Source: Roseomonas sp. HF4 (GTDB lineage Bacteria; Pseudomonadota; Alphaproteobacteria; Acetobacterales; Acetobacteraceae). From it: DNA of 64,000 nt. The stretch covers positions 1-64,000 of the forward strand of contig NZ_STGD01000014.1 of NCBI RefSeq assembly GCF_005222755.1, in the 5' to 3' direction. Positions within the stretch are counted from its first letter, which is position 1; each line of letters begins with the position of its first letter. The notes beneath the pieces are model-generated. The model saw only the letters and a list, made by a program, of their open reading frames with translations, had not been told where the DNA came from and searched no databases. Made by a program: the position numbers and the translations under genes. Shown piece after piece: positions 1-16,892 of this stretch.

Positions 1-72
1 CGTGAGTGGTCCATGGCCAAGGCCCAGTTCGCCGTCCTGTTCGGCGAACGCTTCACCAAAGCCATGGCCTGA
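1..72 (+). CDS. IS256-family transposase, C-terminal fragment (5' part outside window)
   Basis: Frame 1 is open from the first base and ends at TGA 70-72. It gives about 23 residues containing MAKAQFAVLFGERF, which resembles the extreme C-terminus of mutator-type (IS256) transposases, where a W..A..QFA..F..RF pattern is common. About 20-45 bp downstream lies a sequence that looks like an IS256 terminal repeat, in the position expected for the 3' end of such an element. The protein is cut by the window edge, not necessarily broken. The family call rests on a short match and is moderately confident. Confidence 0.5.
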   Translation, partial: REWSMAKAQFAVLFGERFTKAMA

Positions 73-119
73 CCGTGTCGTTCAACCGACCGGCCACACA
101 CGGAATTCCTGACAGTCCC
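1..119 (+). mobile_element. Right end of an IS256-like insertion sequence
   Basis: The transposase tail (1-72) is followed by GGAATTCCTGACAGTCCCC near 101-119. Read inward, this is GGGGACTGTCAGGAATTCC, similar to the terminal repeats of IS256 members as I recall them. The leucine-rich-repeat frame on the opposite strand loses its repeat pattern at about this point, which supports an element boundary near 115-120. The other end and any target duplication are outside the window, so the exact boundary is inferred. Confidence 0.5.
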
Positions 120-399
120 CGCTCAAGCCCAACCCCGACAGATCGAGGCCGACGAGTGAGGTCAAGCGCGACAACCCGTCGAGCCGGCCCGTGATCATAT
201 TAACACCAAAACTTGGGCCAATCAGCTCTGCAAGCCGCGACATTCTTCCAAGTCGAAGCACTTGGAGGTGATCGAGCGCCAACAACTCCGCCGGCAGGTC
301 GGTCAGTCCTAGATCCCGCAGATTCAGAGTACCGGTCTTCTCCGCCGCCTCCCGCGAGATCCGTTCCCGCGCGGTAGCCATTCCATCTGTCTCGGCCAT
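82..399 (-). pseudogene. Leucine-rich-repeat protein gene, N-terminal part, interrupted by the IS element
   Basis: The frame starts at ATG 399 and runs leftwards. After a charged N-terminus (ARERISREAAEKTG) come LRR-type repeats: LNLRDLGLTDLPAELLALDH, then LTSLVGLDLSGLGLSG. The pattern stops abruptly and the last 10 or so residues (DCQEFRVWPVG) are encoded by the IS end, so the gene is truncated after about 95 residues. This kind of N-terminus is seen in bacterial Roco/COR-type LRR proteins, but nothing past the repeats is visible and that assignment is only a guess. The remnant is unlikely to make a functional protein. Confidence 0.6.
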
Positions 400-444
400 C
401 CCGGCATCGTATCATCTGCCCTCGCGCCTCCCAACTTCCCACTT

Positions 445-500
445 GCAAAGGCCCTTCGGCCTTTGCCGGGGAGGTCCGGAGGGGCGGCGCCCCTCCGCCC
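445..500 (+). repeat. Composite palindromic intergenic repeat, family A, copy 1
   Basis: Two adjacent inverted repeats are visible. The first has arms GCAAAGGCC (445-453) and GGCCTTTGC (458-466) with loop CTTC. The second has arms GGAGGGGC and GCCCCTCC centred near 486. The same two modules recur at 1168-1290 and, inverted, at 51777-51895. It lies between the divergent LRR remnant and the DUF4096 gene. No promoter can be assigned with confidence in this 178-bp gap. Confidence 0.65.
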
Positions 501-577
501 CGCCCTGAATCATCTTGAGAAAAAGAAAAAATTCCTATATCCTGCCCGGTCCTGATCCCTGCTCCGGACCGCCCGCC

Positions 578-1147
578 ATGCCCCGCCCGATCACCCCCCA
601 CCCCTTCCGCCCCCTGACCGACGCGGAATACGCCCTCCTCGCCCGTCACCTCCCGCCCGAGGCCGGGCGTCCCGGCCGTCCGGCGCAGGATCGGCGCCGG
701 ACCTTGGATGCCATCTTTTGGGTCGCCTGTGGCCGGTCGCATTGGAAGGACCTGCCGGAGGCGTATGGCCGTCCCTACAGCGCGTCCCGTGCCTTGCGGC
801 GCTGGTCGCGGAGTGGGCATCTCGACCTGTTGCTCACGGAGGTGGCCGGGCGCGGGCGGGCGGATCGGGTGTGGCAGGCCTTGGCCTGGCGTGTGGCGCG
901 GGCCTGGCGGCGGGTGTCGCGCCTGGCGTCCTTGTCGCGCATCCTGCTGGCGCGGCGCCTGGGTGTGCTGGAGGCCTTGCCGGCGGCGCCGCAGCACCTG
1001 CCGGACCCGGATTTGTCCAATGCGCTCCAGGCGCGCATCCGATGTGCGCTGATGGACGTGCACAACCAGCCGGCGGACCTGTTCGCGGCGCTGGCGCGCC
1101 TGATCGGCCGAGCCGGTGGCGGCCTCCGGCATTGGCGCCAACGCTGA
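578..1147 (+). CDS. Stand-alone DUF4096 (IS5-like transposase N-terminal domain) protein
   Basis: The protein has 189 residues from ATG 578; an upstream TTG at 515 is less likely. Residues about 10-85 match the N-terminal domain that precedes the DDE domain in IS5-group transposases: [43 protein letters not shown] and [13 protein letters not shown]. Instead of a DDE catalytic core, the rest is Arg/Leu-rich with no recognisable motif, ending in [10 protein letters not shown]. It may be a domesticated or decayed transposase fragment or a DNA-binding protein. No terminal inverted repeats of an IS were found flanking it. It sits in accessory DNA upstream of rplK and its function is unknown. Confidence 0.6.
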   Translation: MPRPITPHPFRPLTDAEYALLARHLPPEAGRPGRPAQDRRRTLDAIFWVACGRSHWKDLPEAYGRPYSASRALRRWSRSGHLDLLLTEVAGRGRADRVWQALAWRVARAWRRVSRLASLSRILLARRLGVLEALPAAPQHLPDPDLSNALQARIRCALMDVHNQPADLFAALARLIGRAGGGLRHWRQR

Positions 1148-1461
1148 TGCCGTGCACCAGGTATCGGTTTCCAAAGGCCTTTCGGCCTTTGGCGGGTCCA
1201 GGGTGGAACCCTGGCCTGGGAGGTTTGGAGGGGCGGAGCCCCTCCAAGCGAAGGCGTGGTTTGGAGGGGCGGAGCCCCTCCACGAATCCGCGTGGCGTGG
1301 CGGCGCGCCCCCCTGGACAAGCCCGTGCAACCCCGCTACACGCCCGCCCTCGCCGACCGGCCGGGGGTTCGTCCCTCGGCCTTCGGCGTTTCAGGGAACG
1401 CGGGAGATCCTTCGGGGTCGCATGCACCGCGGGCCTCTGGCAACAGCAGAGGACTGCCACA
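1148..1461 (+). other. 314-bp intergenic region upstream of rplK with several palindromes
   Basis: This stretch has no credible gene. Its first half is a cluster of inverted repeats (see the family A entry); the rest (1290-1461) is unremarkable GC-rich DNA. It should contain the promoter and leader of the rplKAJL operon, because nusG, the usual upstream neighbour, is absent. I could not identify a convincing -35/-10 pair. The only ribosome-binding-like signal is AGAGGA just before the rplK GTG. Confidence 0.5.
1168..1290 (+). repeat. Composite palindromic intergenic repeat, family A, copy 2 (with a duplicated module)
   Basis: Four inverted repeats follow one another. The first has CCAAAGGCC/GGCCTTTGG arms (1171-1192). 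The second is CCAGGGT..AACCCTGG near 1199-1215. The third has TTGGAGGGGC (1225-1234) and GCCCCTCCAA (1238-1247) as a perfect 10-bp pair. The fourth is a second copy of that module at 1261-1282. The CCAAAGG and GGAGGGG modules are the ones shared with 445-500 and 51777-51895. Any role, such as transcript end, REP-like element or mobile MITE-like sequence, is unknown. Confidence 0.7.
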
Positions 1462-1896
1462 GTGGCGAAGAAGATCGCAGGCTACATCAAGCTGCAGATC
1501 CCGGCCGGGAAGGCCAATCCGTCCCCGCCGGTCGGGCCCGCGCTCGGTCAGCGTGGCCTGAACATCATGCAGTTCGTGAAGGAATTCAACGCGGCGACGC
1601 AGCAGATGGAGCCCGGCACGCCGACGCCGGTCGTCATCACCGCGTATACCGACCGCACCTTCTCCTTCATCACCAAGACGCCGCCGAACACGTATTTCCT
1701 GCTCAAGGCCGCGAAGCTCGAGAAGGGCTCGACTGCGCCGGGCAAGGGTGCCGCGATCGGCCGCGTGACGAAGTCGCAGCTTGTCGAGATCGCGAAGACC
1801 AAGATGGTGCACATGAACGCGAACGACGTGGACGCGGCCGTGCGGATGCTCGCGGGGTCCGCGCGCTCCATGGGCCTCACCGTGGTGGAGGGCTGA
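1462..1896 (+). CDS. rplK: 50S ribosomal protein L11
   Basis: 144 residues starting at GTG 1462 ([20 protein letters not shown]). L11 binds 23S rRNA at the GTPase-associated centre, is needed for (p)ppGpp synthesis by RelA and is a thiostrepton target. The Pro/Gly-rich N-terminal domain ([11 protein letters not shown], about residues 22-32) and the C-terminal rRNA-binding domain ([10 protein letters not shown].. [21 protein letters not shown]) are complete. A frame open far upstream is ignored because only this start fits the family length. It is followed after 3 bp by rplA. Its usual upstream partner nusG is not here. Confidence 0.97.
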   Translation: MAKKIAGYIKLQIPAGKANPSPPVGPALGQRGLNIMQFVKEFNAATQQMEPGTPTPVVITAYTDRTFSFITKTPPNTYFLLKAAKLEKGSTAPGKGAAIGRVTKSQLVEIAKTKMVHMNANDVDAAVRMLAGSARSMGLTVVEG

Positions 1897-1899
1897 GCC

Positions 1900-2601
1900 A
1901 TGGCGAAGCAGGGCAAGCGCCTGAAGGCCGTCTACGCCGGTTTCGACCGCGAGAAGACCTATGCGCTGGATGAGGCGGTGAAGCTCGCGAAGACGGCCGC
2001 GAAGGCGAAGTTCGACGAGACGATCGAGATCTCGATGAACCTCGGCATCGACCCGCGCCATGCGGACCAGATGGTGCGTGGCGTGGTGGGGCTGCCGCAT
2101 GGAACGGGCAAGACCGTGCGTGTCGGCGTCTTCGCGCGTGGTGCCAAGGCCGAGGAGGCGCTGGCCGCCGGTGCCGACGTGGTGGGCGCCGACGACCTGG
2201 CCGCGCTGGTGCAGGACGGCAAGATCGAGTTCGACCGCTGCATCGCGACGCCGGACATGATGGCGCTGGTGGGCCGCCTCGGTAAGGTGCTGGGCCCGCG
2301 CGGCCTGATGCCGAACCCGAAGCTCGGCACCGTGACCATGGACGTGAAGGGTGCGGTGACCGCGGCCAAGGCCGGCCAGGTGGAATTCCGCGCCGAGAAG
2401 GCGGGCATCGTGCATGCCGGCATCGGCAAGGCGTCCTTCGGCGATGATGCGCTGCTGGCCAATGCGCGCGCCTTCGTGGATGCGATCCAGCGCGCGCGGC
2501 CGGCCGGGGCGAAGGGGACCTACGTGAAGAAGGTCGCCGTGTCCTCGACCATGGGCCCGGGCGTGCGTGTGGATGTGGCCAGCCTTTCGGCTTCGGCCTG
2601 A
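1900..2601 (+). CDS. rplA: 50S ribosomal protein L1
   Basis: 233 residues, full family length. L1 forms the mobile L1 stalk that guides deacylated tRNA from the E site, and in many bacteria it represses its own operon by binding the L11 leader mRNA. Hallmarks include the [20 protein letters not shown] signature near residues 127-145 and the C-terminal segment [20 protein letters not shown]. The ATG lies 3 bp after the rplK stop, consistent with translational coupling. The next gene, rplJ, is separated by a long leader. Confidence 0.98.
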   Translation: MAKQGKRLKAVYAGFDREKTYALDEAVKLAKTAAKAKFDETIEISMNLGIDPRHADQMVRGVVGLPHGTGKTVRVGVFARGAKAEEALAAGADVVGADDLAALVQDGKIEFDRCIATPDMMALVGRLGKVLGPRGLMPNPKLGTVTMDVKGAVTAAKAGQVEFRAEKAGIVHAGIGKASFGDDALLANARAFVDAIQRARPAGAKGTYVKKVAVSSTMGPGVRVDVASLSASA

Positions 2602-2892
2602 TGAGATACGCCCGTCCCCTCCGGGGTCGGGCGGGCAGGGCAGGGGCTGCGGCCTTTTGTCCGATACCTGTCGGAGACTTCCTGCGGCCCTTCGGGGCCT
2701 TGATTCGGCCAAGGCCGGGCAGGGATGAGACGGTATGCCACGGTGATGTCGCCCTGGGATGCGTCCCGGGACGGCTTGGCTTGGTGTTCCGGACTGACAG
2801 GCGAACCGGGGTGCGCGGCATGGTGCCGGGCGCCCCCGTGTGGACTGGCCGGTGCCCTTCCAGAAGGCATCTGCCACCGACGGAGACGTGGA
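2602..2892 (+). promoter_or_regulatory. rplA-rplJ intergenic region, probable L10 (rplJL) leader
   Basis: A 291-bp gap separates rplA and rplJ, far longer than other gaps in this operon. It has several short GC-rich inverted repeats, for example CGGCCCTTCGGGGCC near 2685-2700. In many bacteria this position holds the structured leader to which the L10/L12 complex binds for autogenous control, with or without an internal promoter. The position and length support the call; I could not derive the full consensus fold by eye. Confidence 0.45.
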
Positions 2893-3417
2893 GTGGACCG
2901 TACGGAGAAGCGTGAGTTCGTCGCTTCGCTGGCGACCGTCTTCGCAGAGACCTCCTTCGTGCTCGTGGCCCAGAACAAGGGGCTGACGGTCGCGGATGTG
3001 AGCGAACTGCGTCGCCGGATGCGCGCGGCGGGTGCGACGTACAAGGTCGCGAAGAACCGCCTGGCCACCCTCGCCCTCGAAGGCACCCGTTTCGACGGCG
3101 TCAAGCCGCTGCTGAAGGGTCCGACCGCGCTCGCGTGGTCGACGGATCCGGTGGCGGTGGCGAAGACCGCGGTCGAGTTCGCCAAGACGAACGACAAGTT
3201 CGTTGTCCTGGGCGGTGCGCTCGGTACCCAGACCCTCGATGCCACCGGCATCAAGGCGTTGGCCGAGCTTCCGTCCCTGGAGACGCTGCGGGCGCAGCTG
3301 GTTGGTCTGATCCAGACCCCGGCGACGCGCATCGCAGGCATTCTCCAGGCCCCTGGTGGGCAGGTGGCGCGGGTCCTGGCGGCATACGCCAAGAAGGACG
3401 AGGCGCAGGCGGCCTGA
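2893..3417 (+). CDS. rplJ: 50S ribosomal protein L10
   Basis: 174 residues from GTG 2893 ([19 protein letters not shown]), which matches the usual L10 N-terminus; an open frame upstream belongs to the leader. L10 forms the base of the stalk: its N-terminal domain binds 23S rRNA with L11 and its C-terminal helix binds L7/L12 dimers. The globular domain includes [25 protein letters not shown], trimmed here to LRRRMR..YKVAKN. A Pro-Ala-Thr segment leads into the C-terminal helix ([12 protein letters not shown]). It pairs with rplL 108 bp downstream. Confidence 0.97.
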   Translation: MDRTEKREFVASLATVFAETSFVLVAQNKGLTVADVSELRRRMRAAGATYKVAKNRLATLALEGTRFDGVKPLLKGPTALAWSTDPVAVAKTAVEFAKTNDKFVVLGGALGTQTLDATGIKALAELPSLETLRAQLVGLIQTPATRIAGILQAPGGQVARVLAAYAKKDEAQAA

Positions 3418-3525
3418 GGGCCGGAACCCGTTTCCCCCGGATTCGTTTCGCCGGCAGGTTGAAAACCCGGCGCCGGGGGAGTTGCAGAACCCAAGTCAAG
3501 CCATTAGATCGAGGAGCACACAGAC

Positions 3526-3903
3526 ATGGCCGATCTCGCGAAGCTGGTGGACGAGCTGTCGTCCCTGACCGTCCTGGAGGCTGCCGAGCTCTCCAAGATG
3601 CTCGAGGAGAAGTGGGGCGTCTCCGCCGCCGCGCCGGTGGCGGTTGCCGCCGCGCCGGCCGCCGCGGCTGCCGCCCCGGCCGCCGAGGCGCAGACCGAGT
3701 TCACCGTGATCCTTGCCGCCGCCGGCGACAAGAAGATCAACGTTATCAAGGAGATCCGCACCATCACCGGCCTGGGCCTGAAGGAAGCCAAGGACCTGGT
3801 CGAGGGCGCGCCGAAGACCGTCAAGGAAGGCGTGTCCAAGGATGAGGCGGATAAGATGAAGAAGGTGCTGGAAGAGAACGGCGCCAAGGTCGAGATCAAG
3901 TGA
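3526..3903 (+). CDS. rplL: 50S ribosomal protein L7/L12
   Basis: 125 residues preceded by a good GAGGAG ribosome-binding site. L7/L12 is the multicopy stalk protein that recruits EF-Tu, EF-G and other translational GTPases. The N-terminal dimerisation helices ([20 protein letters not shown]) are followed by an Ala/Pro-rich hinge at about residues 35-62. The C-terminal domain carries the factor-binding helix [20 protein letters not shown]. The strong ribosome-binding site fits the need for several copies per ribosome. Confidence 0.98.
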   Translation: MADLAKLVDELSSLTVLEAAELSKMLEEKWGVSAAAPVAVAAAPAAAAAAPAAEAQTEFTVILAAAGDKKINVIKEIRTITGLGLKEAKDLVEGAPKTVKEGVSKDEADKMKKVLEENGAKVEIK

Positions 3904-3970
3904 TCTCGACCCTCGTCCCGGTCCGGCGACGGGCTGGGATGGGGGACAAGTTCGGACGGGTGCGGGTGGG

Positions 3971-3992
3971 GTTGCCGGATGGGTCCGGCAAC
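3971..3992 (+). promoter_or_regulatory. Hairpin in the rplL-rpoB gap (possible attenuator or processing site)
   Basis: A perfect 9-bp inverted repeat, GTTGCCGGA (3971-3979) and TCCGGCAAC (3984-3992), with a 4-base loop TGGG. No U-run follows, so it is not a standard intrinsic terminator. In E. coli the same gap contains a partial terminator and an RNase III site that set the ratio of ribosomal stalk protein to RNA polymerase. A comparable role here is inferred from position only. Confidence 0.5.
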
Positions 3993-4086
3993 GCCGCCCG
4001 TTCCTGCGTTGCCTGACCGAGGCAGCGCGAAAAGTCCCCGCCGGCCGGGGTGTTCGGGCCGGAGCAGATAGGGAAGCAGGACAGGC

Positions 4087-8274
<4,188 letters not shown>

Positions 8275-8311
8275 TGCGTCGGCGCCCTCCGCTTCCTTTC
8301 GAAACGCTCAG

Positions 8312-8334
8312 CCGCCGCGGAGCCTCCGCGGCGG
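8312..8334 (+). promoter_or_regulatory. Strong hairpin in the rpoB-rpoC gap
   Basis: A perfect 10-bp GC-rich inverted repeat, CCGCCGCGGA (8312-8321) and TCCGCGGCGG (8325-8334), with a 3-base loop. It ends 22 bp before the rpoC start. No T-run follows, so full termination is unlikely. It could affect mRNA processing or rpoC translation; the function is not known. Confidence 0.45.
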
Positions 8335-8356
8335 CGGCCTCATCCACGAGGACCGC

Positions 8357-12529
<4,173 letters not shown>

Positions 12530-12552
12530 GCCGGCGCCACGTGCGCAATTCG

Positions 12553-12583
12553 GGGCCGCCTCCGGAAAGGGGCGGCCCTTTGC
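12553..12583 (+). terminator. Probable intrinsic terminator after rpoC
   Basis: Arms GGGCCGCC (12553-12560) and GGCGGCCC (12571-12578) form an 8-bp stem with a 10-base loop, followed by a short T stretch (TTT). The T-run is weak, so termination may be partial. It lies 23 bp after the rpoC stop and upstream of a likely promoter for rpsL. Confidence 0.6.
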
Positions 12584-12604
12584 GTGAATCGAGGGTTCAC
12601 GCGC

Positions 12605-12633
12605 TTGACTCATGCAGGGTGCGGGCGTAGATA
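12605..12633 (+). promoter_or_regulatory. Sigma-70-type promoter for the str-S10-spc-alpha supercluster
   Basis: TTGACT (12605-12610) matches five of six bases of the -35 consensus. After exactly 17 bp comes TAGATA (12628-12633), a reasonable -10. Transcription would start near 12640, leaving a leader of about 185 bases before rpsL. It sits just after the rpoC terminator in the only sizeable gap before rpsL. This is a sequence match only, with no mapped start site. Confidence 0.6.
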
Positions 12634-12825
12634 GCCGCCCCTCGGCAGGGTTCCGGATACCGGCGCCCTGTCAGGTTTTGGTCCACAACGCTGCGCCGCC
12701 GGCGCCGCCCCGGATTACAGGGGCTGAGGCCGGCAGCACGACGGACGCCCGGACGGCGCGACTTCCCGCGCCTGCCGGGCTCATCCGTTTGGCGAAGCTG
12801 TACGGAATGGTCACGAAGGGGCGTC
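12634..12825 (+). other. Leader region upstream of rpsL
   Basis: About 190 bp of GC-rich DNA between the predicted promoter and the S12 gene. No open frame here looks genuine. A ribosome-binding site AAGGGG lies just before the rpsL ATG. Autoregulatory structure is possible but none could be recognised. Confidence 0.4.
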
Positions 12826-13197
12826 ATGCCGACGATCAACCAGCTCATCGCCAAGGGGCGTGAGACGAAGCCGGCCCGGAACAAGGTTCCGGCGCTGAAG
12901 GGCAGCCCGCAGAAGCGCGGCGTCTGCACTCGCGTCTACACGACCACGCCGAAGAAGCCGAACTCGGCGCTTCGCAAGGTCGCCAAGGTGCGCCTGACGA
13001 ACGGCTTCGAGGTCGTGAGCTACATCCCGGGCGAAGGCCACAACCTGCAGGAGCACTCGGTCGTGCTCATTCGCGGCGGCCGCGTGAAGGACCTTCCGGG
13101 CGTCCGCTACCACATCCTGCGCGGCGTGCTCGACACCCAGGGCATCGCCAAGCGTCGCCAGCGCCGTTCGCTGTACGGCGCGAAGCGGCCGAAGTGA
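12826..13197 (+). CDS. rpsL: 30S ribosomal protein S12
   Basis: 123 residues. S12 lies at the decoding centre and controls accuracy. [20 protein letters not shown], which contains the Lys of streptomycin-resistance position 43, is present. So is the [13 protein letters not shown] segment with the position-88 Lys. Both positions carry the sensitive (wild-type) residue. It is the first gene of the supercluster and is followed after 11 bp by rpsG. Confidence 0.98.
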   Translation: MPTINQLIAKGRETKPARNKVPALKGSPQKRGVCTRVYTTTPKKPNSALRKVAKVRLTNGFEVVSYIPGEGHNLQEHSVVLIRGGRVKDLPGVRYHILRGVLDTQGIAKRRQRRSLYGAKRPK

Positions 13198-13208
13198 GGG
13201 GCTGAGAG

Positions 13209-13685
13209 ATGTCGCGTCGTCACCGCGCAGAGAAGCGCGAAGTCCTGCCGGATCCGAAGTTCGGCGATATCGTTCTGAGCCGTTTCATGAACGTGCTCAT
13301 GTACGACGGCAAGAAGTCGACCGCCGAGCGAATCGTCTACGCTGCCATGGACACGCTGAAGAAGCGCAGCGGCCCGCAGGGTGATCCGCTGCGCCTGTTC
13401 CATGAGGCGATGGACAACGTGAAGCCGGCCGTCGAGGTCCGCAGCCGCCGCGTCGGCGGCGCGACCTACCAGGTGCCGGTCGAGGTCCGCCCCGAGCGGC
13501 GCCAGGCGCTGGCGATCCGGTGGCTGATCGAGAGCGCGCGCAAGCGCGGCGAGAACACGATGGAGGAGCGCCTCTCCGGCGAGCTGATGGACGCGGCGAA
13601 CAACCGCGGTTCGGCCGTCAAGAAGCGCGAAGACACGCACCGGATGGCGGAGGCGAACAAGGCCTTCAGCCATTACCGCTGGTAA
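13209..13685 (+). CDS. rpsG: 30S ribosomal protein S7
   Basis: 158 residues. S7 nucleates assembly of the 30S head and contacts E-site tRNA; in E. coli it represses the str operon. The signature LVSRFMN-like stretch ([18 protein letters not shown]) and the C-terminal helix ([10 protein letters not shown]) are present. The next gene is tuf, only 27 bp away. The usual fusA (EF-G) between S7 and EF-Tu is absent, with no remnant in the gap. Confidence 0.98.
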   Translation: MSRRHRAEKREVLPDPKFGDIVLSRFMNVLMYDGKKSTAERIVYAAMDTLKKRSGPQGDPLRLFHEAMDNVKPAVEVRSRRVGGATYQVPVEVRPERRQALAIRWLIESARKRGENTMEERLSGELMDAANNRGSAVKKREDTHRMAEANKAFSHYRW

Positions 13686-13712
13686 CGAAACCCCCGATCG
13701 GGAACGACGAAG

Positions 13713-14900
<1,188 letters not shown>

Positions 14901-14924
14901 CGGCAGGAGCGCGGGTCCCGTACC

Positions 14925-15233
14925 ATGGACAACCAGAACATCCGCATCCGCCTCAAGGCGTTCGATCACCGCGTGCTCGACGGCAGCACGCGGGAGATCG
15001 TGAACACCGCGAAGCGGACCGGCGCGCGCGTGCGGGGCCCGATCCCTCTGCCGACGCATATCGAGCGGTTCACGGTGAACCGTTCCCCGCATGTGGACAA
15101 GAAGTCGCGTGAGCAGTTCGAAATCCGGACCCATCGCCGCCTTCTCGACATCGTCGACCCCACCCCGCAGACCGTGGACGCGCTGATGAAGCTCGACCTG
15201 GCCGCGGGCGTGGACGTCGAGATCAAGATCTGA
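14925..15233 (+). CDS. rpsJ: 30S ribosomal protein S10 (NusE)
   Basis: 102 residues. S10 is a 30S head protein that also acts as NusE in transcription antitermination with NusB and NusG. The loop region ([20 protein letters not shown]) and the preceding [12 protein letters not shown] are conserved. It is the first gene of the classical S10 operon but lies only 24 bp after tuf, with no room for a long S10 leader. It is therefore probably transcribed with str genes. Confidence 0.98.
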   Translation: MDNQNIRIRLKAFDHRVLDGSTREIVNTAKRTGARVRGPIPLPTHIERFTVNRSPHVDKKSREQFEIRTHRRLLDIVDPTPQTVDALMKLDLAAGVDVEIKI

Positions 15234-15244
15234 GGACGACAGAC

Positions 15245-15931
15245 ATGGCCGCGAAGACGGGCCGGACGGGCCTGATCGCGAGGAAGCTGGGCATGTCCCG
15301 GCTGTTCAACGAGGACGGCTCGACCGTGCCCGTGACCCTCCTGCACGTGGACAACGTCCGCGTCGTTGCGACGCGCACGACGGAGAAGGACGGGTACGAG
15401 GCGGTGCAGCTCGGCATCGGCGCGGCGAAGCCCAAGAACGTCTCGAAGGCGAACAAGGGTCACTTCGCGAAGTCCGGGGTCGAGGCACCGACGAAGGTGG
15501 TCGAGTTCCGCGTCGGCAGCGACGCGGTGATCGAACCCGGCAAGGTGCTGAGCGCGGCGCATTTCGTGAAGGGCCAGAAGGTCGACGTGACGGGCGTCAC
15601 GGTCGGCAAGGGCTTCGCGGGTGCCATGAAGCGCTGGAACTTCGCGGGTCTCGAGGCGTCGCACGGCGTCTCGGTCAGCCACCGGTCGCATGGTTCGACC
15701 GGCAACCGGCAGGACCCAGGCAAGACCTTCAAGAACAAGAAGATGGCGGGCCATCTCGGCGGCGAGCGCGTGACCACCCAGAACCTGGAAGTGGCGGGCG
15801 TCGATGCCGAGAAGGGGCTGCTGCTGATCAAGGGCGCGGTCCCGGGCTCCAAGGGCGGCTACGTGATGGTGCGCGACGCCGAGAAGCGCGCGCGCCATGC
15901 CGATGCGCCCTTCCCCGCGGCCGTGGCGTGA
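15245..15931 (+). CDS. rplC: 50S ribosomal protein L3
   Basis: 228 residues. L3 is one of the primary assembly proteins and reaches the peptidyl transferase centre. The segment [20 protein letters not shown] (about residues 135-155) contains the conserved loop whose Gln is methylated by PrmB in some bacteria (GNRQDPG follows). The C-terminus has a short Ala/His extension ([12 protein letters not shown]). The gene ends 11 bp before the chosen rplD start. Confidence 0.98.
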   Translation: MAAKTGRTGLIARKLGMSRLFNEDGSTVPVTLLHVDNVRVVATRTTEKDGYEAVQLGIGAAKPKNVSKANKGHFAKSGVEAPTKVVEFRVGSDAVIEPGKVLSAAHFVKGQKVDVTGVTVGKGFAGAMKRWNFAGLEASHGVSVSHRSHGSTGNRQDPGKTFKNKKMAGHLGGERVTTQNLEVAGVDAEKGLLLIKGAVPGSKGGYVMVRDAEKRARHADAPFPAAVA

Positions 15932-15942
15932 GCGAGGCGACG

Positions 15943-16563
15943 ATGCAGATCAACGTCATCACCCTCGACAACGCCGCCGCCGGCGAGATCGAGCTGCCGG
16001 AAGCGGTGTTCGGCGCCGCGCCGCGCGCCGACATCATGGCGCGCGTCGTGCATTGGCAGCTCGCCAAGCGCCGCGCCGGCACCCACAAGGCCAAGGGCAT
16101 GGGGGAGGTCTCCGGGACCACCAAGAAGCCCTACCGCCAGAAGGGCACGGGCAACGCCCGCCAGGGCTCGCTCCGCGCGCCGCAGTACCGCAAGGGCGGC
16201 GTGGTGCATGGCCCGGTCGTGCGCGACCACGGCTACTGCCTGAACAAGAAGGTGCGCCGGCTCGGGCTCATCTCGGCGCTGTCGATGAAGGCCGCCGAGG
16301 GCAAGCTCGTGGTGCTCGAGGACGCTGTGCTGCCGGCGGACGCCAAGACCGGCGCGATGGCCGCGAAGGTCAAGGCGCTCGGCTGGAAGAGCGTGCTGGT
16401 GGTCGATGCCGCGGCGGACGAGAACTTCGCCCGCGTGGTGCGCAACCTGCCGAAGGTGCAGGTGCTGCCGACCATCGGCGCCAATGTCTACGACATCCTG
16501 AACCACGACGTGCTCGCTGTGACGCGGGCCGGCGTGGAAGCGCTGAAGGAGCGGCTGGCATGA
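15943..16563 (+). CDS. rplD: 50S ribosomal protein L4
   Basis: 206 residues from ATG 15943, which has GAGG at a suitable distance. A GTG at 15928 overlapping the end of rplC is a less likely start. L4 lines the exit tunnel and, in E. coli, represses the S10 operon by affecting both transcription and translation. The tunnel loop ([20 protein letters not shown]) and [20 protein letters not shown] are conserved. The stop overlaps the rplW start by ATGA. Confidence 0.97.
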   Translation: MQINVITLDNAAAGEIELPEAVFGAAPRADIMARVVHWQLAKRRAGTHKAKGMGEVSGTTKKPYRQKGTGNARQGSLRAPQYRKGGVVHGPVVRDHGYCLNKKVRRLGLISALSMKAAEGKLVVLEDAVLPADAKTGAMAAKVKALGWKSVLVVDAAADENFARVVRNLPKVQVLPTIGANVYDILNHDVLAVTRAGVEALKERLA

Positions 16564-16889
16564 GCGACGCGCCCAAGGCGAAGCGCCCGGTGATCGGCCG
16601 TGAGCGCATGTACCAGACCATCCTGTCGCCGCTGGTGACGGAGAAGGCGACGCTGAACAGCGAGCGCGGCCAGGTCACCTTCAAGGTGGCCCCCGACGCG
16701 ACGAAGCCGCAGATCAAGGCGGCGGTCGAAGGGTTGTTCGGCGTCAAGGTCCTCGGCGTCAACACGATCGTCGTCAAGGGCAAGTCGAAGCGGTTCAAGA
16801 ACCGGCCGGGCCAGCGCTCGGACTGGAAGAAGGCGATGGTGCGCCTGGCCGAGGGCCAGAGCATCGACCTCACCACGGGGCTCGCGTAA
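16560..16889 (+). CDS. rplW: 50S ribosomal protein L23
   Basis: 109 residues starting inside the rplD stop (ATGA overlap). L23 sits at the tunnel exit and is the docking site for trigger factor and SRP. Core features: [12 protein letters not shown] at the start of the domain, [20 protein letters not shown], and a basic tail segment before the last strand. An N-terminal extension ([17 protein letters not shown]) of about 17 residues precedes the core. Confidence 0.97.
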   Translation: MSDAPKAKRPVIGRERMYQTILSPLVTEKATLNSERGQVTFKVAPDATKPQIKAAVEGLFGVKVLGVNTIVVKGKSKRFKNRPGQRSDWKKAMVRLAEGQSIDLTTGLA

Positions 16890-16892
16890 GCC

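Noticed and set aside
718..1461. N-terminal extension of rplK into upstream repeats
   Set aside because: L11 has a conserved start ([11 protein letters not shown]) at 1462 and the extension consists of repeat-derived and shadow sequence.
2602..2892. Small plus-strand open frame spanning the rplA-rplJ gap
   Set aside because: It merges into rplJ in one frame and has no homology-like pattern; the region fits the L10 leader better.
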